A DNA stretch of 64,000 bases. Origin: an uncultured Pseudomonadota bacterium. GTDB taxonomy: Bacteria; Pseudomonadota; Gammaproteobacteria; Methylococcales; Methylomonadaceae. Both the position numbers and the translations under genes were made by a program. Location: assembly GCA_903848935.1 (NCBI GenBank), contig CAINHO010000050.1:31902-95901 (forward strand), written 5' to 3'. Shown here one piece after another: positions 1-6,736 of the stretch. The notes under the pieces were generated by a model. It was not told the DNA's origin. It did no database searches and saw only the letters and a list, made by a program, of their open reading frames with translations. Position 1 is the stretch's first letter. Each line of letters starts with the position of its first letter.

Positions 1-330
1 TCTAACCGTAGTGGGTTGTAAAAATTTGGTAATCGGCACATTTTCAATTTCAGAAATTTCAACTTTAGCGCGTAATTTATAACGTTCGAGTAATTCCTGA
101 ATGGTCACTAAAAGCGATTTTGGCAAAATTAACAAAAAACCACCGTTTACTTTCGTAATCAAAAAAATAGAAATTACCTTACCTTTTGGATTGCAAAATG
201 CTCCCATATTGCTTTTGTGTTCAATAACTTCATTTACGTCACAGGTTGTTTGTCCCTGTAAAAATGAGGTGGCATCCACGCCTATTACTGATAAACACCC
301 TAAATCCGTTAATTTGATTAAAGATTGCAT
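1..330 (-). CDS. ygfZ: YgfZ-like folate-binding protein, N-terminal part (runs off the window)
   Basis: The reading frame starts with ATG at 330 and stays open to the left edge (110 codons). The product begins MQSLIKLTDLGCLSVIGVDA and continues with a GQTTCDV segment and a CNPKGK segment, the pattern of the N-terminal folate-binding domain of YgfZ/GcvT-like proteins, which help maintain Fe-S enzymes. The YgfZ signature Cys motif lies further downstream and is outside the window. The ATG overlaps the last 13 bp of folA and has a GGAG ribosome-binding site inside folA, so translation is probably coupled. The family call is fairly firm; only the first third of the protein is visible. Confidence 0.72.
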   Translation of the reverse strand, partial: MQSLIKLTDLGCLSVIGVDATSFLQGQTTCDVNEVIEHKSNMGAFCNPKGKVISIFLITKVNGGFLLILPKSLLVTIQELLERYKLRAKVEISEIENVPITKFLQPTTVR

Positions 331-815
331 TTTTTCTCCAATGTTAAAAAGCGGTAAGTAAAATTAACTTTAATATCATCAATAATTCGTTCGCAAGCGA
401 TTTCGTTCCAGTCGTTAAAATCGAATTCTGGAAAAAATGTGTCACCTTCAAATTCAGCTTCGATGTCCGTTAAATAAAGACGATTCGCTAATGGCAAAGC
501 CCTTTCATAAAGTGTCGCGCCACCAATAATAAATAATTCTTCGCCATAATTTTGTGCTGCATTCAACGCGGTTTTGAGCGAATCAAAAACCAAGCAACCT
601 TCTGGCTGATAATTGGGATTTTTGCTCAAAATTAGATTAGTGCGACCATCGAGCGGTTTACCGATAGACTCAAACGTTTTACGTCCCATTAAAATGGGCG
701 CGTTCATGGTGAGAGTGCGAAAGCGTTTCAAATCGGCGGACAAATGCCACGGCATTTTATTGTCGCGACCAATAACGCGGTTTGCCGACATGGCGACGAT
801 GAGTGATATTTTCAT
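318..815 (-). CDS. folA: Dihydrofolate reductase
   Basis: 165 aa, the normal length for a chromosomal DHFR, which reduces dihydrofolate with NADPH in the cytoplasm. The N-terminus MKISLIVAMSANRVIGRDNK, the substrate-loop MPWHLSADLKRF, the NADPH-binding MGRKTFESIG and the IIGGATLYE motif are all present and in order. The gene is the first of a pair with ygfZ, which it overlaps by 13 bp. It is divergent from the asparaginase-like gene across 52 bp that must hold both promoters. The pairing of folA with a folate-binding ygfZ is functionally sensible. No irregularity is seen. Confidence 0.97.
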   Translation of the reverse strand: MKISLIVAMSANRVIGRDNKMPWHLSADLKRFRTLTMNAPILMGRKTFESIGKPLDGRTNLILSKNPNYQPEGCLVFDSLKTALNAAQNYGEELFIIGGATLYERALPLANRLYLTDIEAEFEGDTFFPEFDFNDWNEIACERIIDDIKVNFTYRFLTLEKKCNL

Positions 816-867
816 TTAGTGTAGGATTCGTGCTTTGAAAAACGTTAATTTTACGGGATAAGAGCTT

Positions 868-1830
868 ATGAAAAAAATTTTAGTAGTATTTACAGGTGGC
901 ACGATTGGTTCGAGCGTTAATGATGGTGCGATTGATACGGACTCAAACACATCTTTTTTACTGTTAGCACAATTTAAACAGCGTTTTCCACAGGCTAACG
1001 TGACCTTTACCACGCTGCAACCCTATCAAATGTTGAGTGAAAACTTGTCACCAAAAATTTGGACAACGCTAATTTTAGCGATTGAAAATGCAAATCCACA
1101 AAACTACGACGGCATTGTTATCACGCACGGCACGGACACCTTGGCTTATACGGCGGCAGCGTTAGGATTTTATTTTCATGCACTCAACCTGCCGATTTTT
1201 TTGGTTTCAAGCCACTATCCGTTAAGTAATAAAAACGCGAATGGGCTGGATAATTTTAGTTTTGCTATTGAGAAAATTATAACTGAAAATTTAAGCGGTG
1301 TTTTTGTACCGTATCGCAATCCGGCCGCAAAATGGGTGGTCTTACATAAAGCCACACGCTTAATGTGTTCGCCGCAATTGAGCAGTGATTTTTTTAGTAT
1401 TGCCGACGCTAATACTGTTCCCAAAACGATTTTTAACGCGCCACTCAAAGCACAATTTTCAGAACGTATTTTGCTGATAAAACCTTATCCATCGCTGAAT
1501 TATGATTATTTTGATTTGACGAATGTGGAGGCTGTTTTGCATGATTTGTATCATTCAGGGACGGCTTGTACAACTGGACAAGGGAAGTCATTGCTGGCGT
1601 TTATAAAACGTTGCCAATCGCAAAATATCGCTGTTTATCTTGCCCCCGCGTTGAAGTCAACAAACGCTTATCAATCGACTCTTGAATTAGTAAATACAAG
1701 AGCGACGATGCTTTTTAATATGACAATTGAAGCGACTTTTGTGAAATTATCACTAGCTTATGGTAACTTTACCGGCGAAACGACGGTCGTTTCATTCATG
1801 CAGCAAAATTTAGCTGGTGAATATATTTAA
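868..1830 (+). CDS. L-asparaginase/glutaminase family protein
   Basis: 320 aa. The protein starts with KKILVVFTGGTIGSS, the first asparaginase signature carrying the nucleophilic Thr, and has GIVITHGTDTLAYTAAAL near residues 83-100, the second signature with the HGTDT catalytic motif. Both belong to the bacterial type I/II asparaginase fold (asparagine to aspartate plus ammonia). There is no signal peptide, so it should act in the cytoplasm. The C-terminal domain is less conserved and the substrate (Asn, Gln or another amide) cannot be fixed by reading. It is followed after 24 bp by a 61-aa gene, probably in the same transcript. Confidence 0.85.
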   Translation: MKKILVVFTGGTIGSSVNDGAIDTDSNTSFLLLAQFKQRFPQANVTFTTLQPYQMLSENLSPKIWTTLILAIENANPQNYDGIVITHGTDTLAYTAAALGFYFHALNLPIFLVSSHYPLSNKNANGLDNFSFAIEKIITENLSGVFVPYRNPAAKWVVLHKATRLMCSPQLSSDFFSIADANTVPKTIFNAPLKAQFSERILLIKPYPSLNYDYFDLTNVEAVLHDLYHSGTACTTGQGKSLLAFIKRCQSQNIAVYLAPALKSTNAYQSTLELVNTRATMLFNMTIEATFVKLSLAYGNFTGETTVVSFMQQNLAGEYI

Positions 1831-1854
1831 CTTACTTTAAATCTGGAAATTAAG

Positions 1855-2040
1855 ATGTCTGCAATACTGGAAAAAATTTGCGAACCGAACGGCACAATTG
1901 TTTATCGCGTAACGGTGAAGTCCGCGAATGGCAGTGCGAAAATTGAAAATTTTGCACGGCTATTTGATGCTCAAAAACGCATCAGACAAATCGAAGAAGA
2001 AGGTTCGAAAAAAAATGTTACCGGCAATCACTATTCCTAA
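1855..2040 (+). CDS. Small conserved-type protein, function unknown
   Basis: 61 aa, beginning MSAILEKICEPNGTIVYRVT. It is charged, has no membrane segment or signal peptide, and looks like a short beta strand pair followed by a helix (residues 35-50, rich in R, Q, E). It sits 24 bp after the asparaginase-like gene in the same direction and directly before a strong terminator, so it is probably the last gene of that transcript. I do not recognise a family. Confidence 0.55.
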   Translation: MSAILEKICEPNGTIVYRVTVKSANGSAKIENFARLFDAQKRIRQIEEEGSKKNVTGNHYS

Positions 2041-2054
2041 AAATTGCTGATGCA

Positions 2055-2091
2055 ATTACGCCGCTTAATTCTTCAATTGAAGCGGCGTAAT
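2055..2091. terminator. Bidirectional rho-independent terminator
   Basis: A perfect 12-bp inverted repeat (ATTACGCCGCTT at 2055-2066 and AAGCGGCGTAAT at 2080-2091) lies between the convergent ends of the 61-aa gene and the small secreted-protein gene. A short T-rich stretch follows on the plus strand. Confidence 0.8.
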
Positions 2092-2117
2092 GTTTTAAAG
2101 ATTTTTTCGAGCGAAGC

Positions 2118-2513
2118 TTATTTGTGAGCTGCGTCGTAGATTTCTCTCATTTCTTTTACATAAGCTGCTGCTGCTTTAATTGCAACATTAGCTTCTGACA
2201 TGTTGTCTTGGGTCGCCGCTTCACGCGCCGCCGCTAACTTGTCGTTCAATTTTTGACGTAAGCGTTCTGTTTGTTCATAACGAAATTCTTTTTGTAATTG
2301 ACGTGCTTCAGAAACTGCTACAAGGAATGCCGCTTTGTCGCCTTTTTCAGCAATAGAAACTGCTTCTTCAATTTTTGCAGCCGTATTAGTTGCCGCTGTT
2401 TTTACTTCAGCATTTTTATCTTTGTGTTCTTCAGCTGCAAAAGATGGTGCAGAAACGGTTGCGAATGCAGCTACGATAGCAGTTGATAAAACAATTTTTT
2501 TAAACGTGTTCAT
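2118..2513 (-). CDS. Small secreted helical protein (SmbP-like)
   Basis: 131 aa with a clear Sec signal peptide (residues 1-26, cleavage after SFA). The mature part is almost entirely helical, rich in Ala, Glu and Lys, with heptad-like spacing and one His shortly after the cleavage site (AAEEHKDKNAE) and one near the end. The repeated helical layout resembles the small periplasmic metal-binding proteins (SmbP type) of ammonia and methane oxidisers, but it has few His residues, so metal binding is an inference. It lies next to the metal-uptake island in the divergent orientation. Confidence 0.6.
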   Translation of the reverse strand: MNTFKKIVLSTAIVAAFATVSAPSFAAEEHKDKNAEVKTAATNTAAKIEEAVSIAEKGDKAAFLVAVSEARQLQKEFRYEQTERLRQKLNDKLAAAREAATQDNMSEANVAIKAAAAYVKEMREIYDAAHK

Positions 2514-2689
2514 TGTATTCCTTGAATGAGAAAATGAAATTGAGGGTTATCTTTAAACCTACTAGAAAAGTCGGTTAAGAACGGGGCGCATTATAGGTTA
2601 TTTTTTTTGCTTTAGCGATTAGCAAACATTGGCTAAAAAACTAAATCTGCGTAGAATTCGCTACACCTTCCACTCAAACTGATTTTCTT

Positions 2690-3631
2690 ATGTCATTTAA
2701 CCCGCCATTTTTAAAACGCATTGTATTACCCGCGACGATTTTGTTGCTGGTAGTTATGTGTGTTTTTGGGCGTTTAACTGACACAGTAGTGATCGATTTA
2801 AGTAGTGGTTTTTCGCACCCGTTAGAAGGCTGGGATCATCTTGTCACGATGTTAGCAGTTGGAATTTGGGCGGCACAACTTCGCGGCAAGGCGATTTGGT
2901 TGTTACCGATGACATTTGTGAGCGTCATGAGTTTAGGTGGTATTTCAGGGGCGGTAAAATATCTGGCTGTGCCTAGCGCAGAAATTTTAATCGTTTTATC
3001 GTGTTTAGTTTTTAGCATTTTAATTATTCGCAAAGTACGTTTTGATACCAAAATCAATGTTCTAATCGTGGCATTTTTTGCCTTTTTTCACGGTTACGCC
3101 CACGGAGCAGAAATTTCTGCATCGGCAAGTTTAATTTCTTACACGCTCGGTTTCATGGTGGCAACGTTACTTTTGCACGGCGCAGGAATTTTGGTCGCAA
3201 AAGTAATTTTACTTTTCATTACGTTTTTTATTACACAAACGTTAAATGTTGTTGTTCCAACCGAATCAGCCAGAACCGTCACTGCAAGTTATTTACAAAT
3301 TGCAGAAAAAACATTCGAGCAACGTGAAACTCAATCTGTTGAAAAACCGCCAGCAATAATGTCGCCGCCGATTTATGCTATTTTACCAATTTTTGAACCG
3401 CACAAAACATATTTCGTTTTATGTGTACTGTTACTTTTGTTTTATATTTCGCAATTCTTTTGCTACGTTTTTTATCCAAAACAACATTGTGATTTTGTTT
3501 TGTTCCTCGCTCGTTGTTTCAAAAATTCGCTTCATTCCTTCGTTTTGCCTAAAACGCTTTCGCGTTTAAATCAATTTTTCTTTTCTCAATTCAAATTCCA
3601 AGGAGATTTTTATGTGTATTCGTTTGTCTAA
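2690..3631 (+). CDS. HupE/UreJ-type membrane metal transporter with a C-terminal extension
   Basis: 313 aa. Residues 1-190 match the HupE/UreJ family: HPLEGWDHLVTMLAVGIWAAQ and FFAFFHGYAHGAE carry the His/Asp residues thought to bind nickel or cobalt, with about six membrane segments. Family members usually end near 200 aa. Here a further stretch of about 115 aa follows, containing one more hydrophobic segment (around residues 240-260) and a Phe-rich tail. The reading frame runs 20 bp into the next small gene. The extension may be a real domain or read-through of a lost stop. First gene of the TonB/HupE island. Confidence 0.8.
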   Translation: MSFNPPFLKRIVLPATILLLVVMCVFGRLTDTVVIDLSSGFSHPLEGWDHLVTMLAVGIWAAQLRGKAIWLLPMTFVSVMSLGGISGAVKYLAVPSAEILIVLSCLVFSILIIRKVRFDTKINVLIVAFFAFFHGYAHGAEISASASLISYTLGFMVATLLLHGAGILVAKVILLFITFFITQTLNVVVPTESARTVTASYLQIAEKTFEQRETQSVEKPPAIMSPPIYAILPIFEPHKTYFVLCVLLLLFYISQFFCYVFYPKQHCDFVLFLARCFKNSLHSFVLPKTLSRLNQFFFSQFKFQGDFYVYSFV

Positions 3632-3783
3632 AATTTTAGCGTTGTTTTTACTTTCACCTTCGTTTGCTCATGCACATTCGATGGCATTTACCGCGATTGA
3701 TTGGAATAGTGTCATTGCTATACGTCGCAGGAATTCTATTTACACAAGTTGTTTATTTGGCAAATTGTCTTCGATTTAAGTAA
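3612..3783 (+). pseudogene. Small signal-peptide protein, apparently split by a frameshift
   Basis: ATG at 3612 has a good ribosome-binding site (AAGGAG about 7 bp upstream). The first frame gives a signal peptide ending SPSFAHA and then HSMAFTAIDWNSV, and continues 21 codons to a TAA at 3777. From about 3709 the next frame encodes SLLYVAGILFTQVVYLANCL, a typical membrane helix, ending with TAA at 3781, 9 bp before the tonB start. The two halves together would make a 58-aa protein with a periplasmic His and a membrane anchor. I read this as one gene with a one-base shift near 3710-3725; a sequencing error or a genuine short protein are alternatives. Confidence 0.5.
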
Positions 3784-3792
3784 ATAAAAATT

Positions 3793-4581
3793 ATGGACGC
3801 AACAAAAACGACTTTTACTGGTTATCCGATTTTTCAACCGTCAAAACAAGAGCTGAAAAATGCACGTTTTCGTGGGGGTTTGATACTGGCTACGATGGTG
3901 ATTTTACACGGTGTAATCGCGTTTGAATTGGCAAATACGCCAAAAGATGAACCCAAAAACCCACTGATAATTATGGAAGTGGCAATGGTTGTTTTGCCAA
4001 AACCTGTAATTAAAGAGCCATCACCTGCACCACCCGTTGTGAAACCTGTGGTAAAAAAAGAAATCGTGAAACCCAAACCAATTGTTAAACCAGTGCCTGT
4101 GAAACAAATCACACCACCAAAACCCGTTTTACAACCGAAAATTTTAACAACAGCTTCTGAAAATGCCGAGGTAAACATTCCAAAATTTGAAGCCGCACCC
4201 GTTTATACGCCGCCTGTACCTGTTCAAACGGTGGCAAAACCTGTCGCGCAACCTGCCGCAACGACTTCGGAAAATACGGAAAGTTCTGCGAATTCAGGCG
4301 GCACTTGTGAAAACTGTGCCAGCATCGAAAAACGTCTGCAACGTCGTTATGCGCGACGCAATTTTACAGGTTCGGTGTCTTTTACATTCACAATCGGCGA
4401 AGACGGCAAAGTTCAAAATGCAACGTTTAAAAATGCTGAACCTGCGGATATGTTCGACGATGAAGTCATTTCTGAAATCAAAGAAAGTTTGATGGAAATG
4501 GAATTTGACCCAAAAATCGTAGGCGGCAAAGCAATGAGTTTCAAAGGCAATAAAACTATTAAATTTCAACCTTCTAAATAA
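3793..4581 (+). CDS. tonB: TonB energy transducer
   Basis: 262 aa. An N-terminal membrane anchor (about residues 29-47) is followed by a Pro/Lys/Val-rich periplasmic spacer (about residues 68-150, many KP and PKP units). The C-terminal domain from about residue 175 (RLQRRYARRNFTGSVSFTFT) has the layout of TonB domains that touch the TonB box of outer-membrane receptors. A CENC pair just before it is unusual and could form a disulfide. There is no ribosome-binding site of note. It is followed by exbB (12 bp) and exbD, and it most likely serves the receptor encoded at the end of this island. Confidence 0.88.
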   Translation: MDATKTTFTGYPIFQPSKQELKNARFRGGLILATMVILHGVIAFELANTPKDEPKNPLIIMEVAMVVLPKPVIKEPSPAPPVVKPVVKKEIVKPKPIVKPVPVKQITPPKPVLQPKILTTASENAEVNIPKFEAAPVYTPPVPVQTVAKPVAQPAATTSENTESSANSGGTCENCASIEKRLQRRYARRNFTGSVSFTFTIGEDGKVQNATFKNAEPADMFDDEVISEIKESLMEMEFDPKIVGGKAMSFKGNKTIKFQPSK

Positions 4582-4593
4582 TTAGGAACAAAA

Positions 4594-5244
4594 ATGACCG
4601 ATTCAATTACCCATTTCGTTATCGATGCGACATTTGACATTTTGATACTTTTCTCTGTGCTGACGTGGACTATGATTTTTTACAAAATTTGGCAATTTAT
4701 GGCGAATAATCGTAATAACAACGTATTTAGCGAAGCGTTTTGGAATGCTCAAAATATGGAACAAGCGAAACGTTTGCCCGATGATATTTTCAAAGGTACG
4801 CAATCGCATTTGGCGTATGAAGGACTGTTTTGGCTCGATGAATATCAACGTTTGCGCGGCAAAAATTTCAAATATGCAGGCAATCCAAACGAATTACTGG
4901 AACACGCTTTGCGTGGACAATTGCAAAAAGAACAACATACGCTTGAAAGCGGTTTAACCTTGCTAGCGAGTATTGGCAGCACCGCGCCGTTTGTGGGTTT
5001 ATTCGGAACGGTGATGGGAATTATGCACGCGATGCACGATATTACGGCAAGCGGTTCAACTAGTTTGGACGTTGTCGCTGGGCCAATTGGTGACGCGCTC
5101 GTTGCAACGGCAATCGGTATCGCCGTCGCAGTCCCCGCTGTGTTAGCGTACAACTTCTTTTTGCGTCGGGTGAAATTGCAACGTCAACAATTAGAAAGTT
5201 TTGTCGCGCATTTCTTGCTCGTCGCTGATTTGCCAACAGATTAG
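4594..5244 (+). CDS. exbB: ExbB/TolQ-type proton channel subunit
   Basis: 216 aa with three membrane segments. The signature STAPFVGLFGTVMGIMHAMHD and the later DALVATAIGIAVAVPAVLAYN are diagnostic of the MotA/TolQ/ExbB family. It forms the inner-membrane channel that lets ExbD and TonB use the proton gradient. Spacing of 12 bp from tonB and 9 bp to exbD indicates one operon. Confidence 0.94.
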   Translation: MTDSITHFVIDATFDILILFSVLTWTMIFYKIWQFMANNRNNNVFSEAFWNAQNMEQAKRLPDDIFKGTQSHLAYEGLFWLDEYQRLRGKNFKYAGNPNELLEHALRGQLQKEQHTLESGLTLLASIGSTAPFVGLFGTVMGIMHAMHDITASGSTSLDVVAGPIGDALVATAIGIAVAVPAVLAYNFFLRRVKLQRQQLESFVAHFLLVADLPTD

Positions 5245-5253
5245 GAGATTAAA

Positions 5254-5664
5254 ATGGCTTTTAAACCACAATCCGAAGACGAAAGCGCGATGAGTGAAAT
5301 CAACGTCACACCGCTGGTGGATGTGATGTTAGTGTTAGTGATTATTTTGCTCGTGACCGCGCCATTGTTAACGCAATCCGTGCAAGTGAAATTACCCAAA
5401 ACAACTGAAACTATTGCCGATACGAAACAACAACCGTTACAACTTGGCATCGATTCGCAAGGCTCAATTACGCTGAACAAAAATCCGATTTCAAATTTAG
5501 GTGCGTTGGAAACGGCGTTGAAATCTGAATTTGCGAAGGATGCCGAAATCGGTGTGCATTTGTATGCTGACCAAGCGGTGGTTTATGCAAAGGTCGCTGA
5601 AGTGATGGCAACGGTGCAACACGCGGGAATTTCTAAAATCGCGTTTGTGAGTATTGAGCAATGA
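5254..5664 (+). CDS. exbD: ExbD/TolR-type subunit
   Basis: 136 aa. Residues 10-40 (MSEINVTPLVDVMLVLVIIL) contain the conserved membrane Asp of ExbD/TolR that carries protons, and the remaining periplasmic domain has the usual length. Ribosome-binding site AGGAG precedes the ATG. The stop overlaps the next start (ATGA at 5661), so the HupE-like gene is translationally coupled to it. Confidence 0.94.
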   Translation: MAFKPQSEDESAMSEINVTPLVDVMLVLVIILLVTAPLLTQSVQVKLPKTTETIADTKQQPLQLGIDSQGSITLNKNPISNLGALETALKSEFAKDAEIGVHLYADQAVVYAKVAEVMATVQHAGISKIAFVSIEQ

Positions 5665-6716
5665 AGTTAATCAGCTTTTTATTTTTATTTACTTTCGCTC
5701 AAATTAGTTTCGCACACGACCCAGGTTTAAGTTCTGCTGAAGTTGTTTTGAACGAAAAAGGCGTTGATGTTTCAATTACTTTCGCCTTGCAAGACACCGA
5801 AGCGTTTGCGCCGATGGATAACGATGGCGATGCAGAAGTTAGCAATGAAGAACGTGAAGCATCAAAACCTGAAGTTGCTGCGTTAATTGCAAAAGAATTA
5901 GAAGTTACGCTCAATAATCAAAACGTCAAACCTGTAAAAGCAGGTGACGTAACGTTTGACGCACAAAACAACGCCCACATTTCGTTTCATTACGAACCTG
6001 CTGCGACCAGTTTGAAAATGCAGTTATTGTTTTTGAATAAATTGCCCGACGGTCATAAACAAGTTGTCACGATTAAAGATGCCGCTGGAAAAAATCTCAG
6101 CGAAAAAATGCTCACCCAACAAGATAACGTCATCGAATTAAATTTAGCCGCTGGCGAAAGTTCGTCGATGTTCAAAGATTTTTTTGTGCTTGGCGTTGAA
6201 CACATTTTGACAGGTTATGACCATTTACTATTTTTATTTGCCTTGCTGATTGTGACGCACCGTTTTTGGTCAGCATTCGGAATTATCACGTTTTTTACCA
6301 TCGCGCATTCCATCACGCTTGCAATCGCAGGAATGAATTTAGTCACCATTCCCAGCACAATTATTGAACCGTTAATTGCCGCGTCGATTGTTTATGTTGG
6401 TTTAGAAAATCTCATCGTTAAAGAACCTAAAGGCAGAAAATATCTGACGTTCGCATTCGGTTTGATTCACGGTTTTGGCTTTGCGGCGGTGTTACAAGAA
6501 ATGAACATCTCCAGCATCGAAACGGGGATTTTAGTGCCATTATTTTCATTCAATTTGGGTGTTGAAACGGGGCAGTTAATTGTGACGACTATTTCGTTAC
6601 CCATCATTTGGTGGTTGCACACAAAACCACTCATCGAAAAATACTTCGTGCCAATTTCATCGGTATTTGTGTGTTTAGCAGGTGGATTCTGGTTAATTGA
6701 ACGCACGATTTTATAA
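5661..6716 (+). CDS. HupE/UreJ_2-type membrane protein with periplasmic EF-hand
   Basis: 351 aa. A signal peptide (cleaved near FAHD) leads into a periplasmic domain of about 145 residues, then six or so membrane segments. The membrane part has GVEHILTGYDHLLFLFALL, FFTIAHSITLA, GLIHGFGFAAVL and FNLGVETGQL, the His/Glu/Asp motifs of the HupE/UreJ_2 family, thought to move divalent metals. Residues 53-64 (DNDGDAEVSNEE) form a textbook EF-hand loop with acidic ligands at positions 1, 3, 5, 7 and 12. It overlaps exbD by 4 bp and precedes the receptor gene by 20 bp. Metal identity is not determined by the sequence. Confidence 0.85.
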   Translation: MKLISFLFLFTFAQISFAHDPGLSSAEVVLNEKGVDVSITFALQDTEAFAPMDNDGDAEVSNEEREASKPEVAALIAKELEVTLNNQNVKPVKAGDVTFDAQNNAHISFHYEPAATSLKMQLLFLNKLPDGHKQVVTIKDAAGKNLSEKMLTQQDNVIELNLAAGESSSMFKDFFVLGVEHILTGYDHLLFLFALLIVTHRFWSAFGIITFFTIAHSITLAIAGMNLVTIPSTIIEPLIAASIVYVGLENLIVKEPKGRKYLTFAFGLIHGFGFAAVLQEMNISSIETGILVPLFSFNLGVETGQLIVTTISLPIIWWLHTKPLIEKYFVPISSVFVCLAGGFWLIERTIL

Positions 6717-6736
6717 AAATAATAAATGAGGAAATT

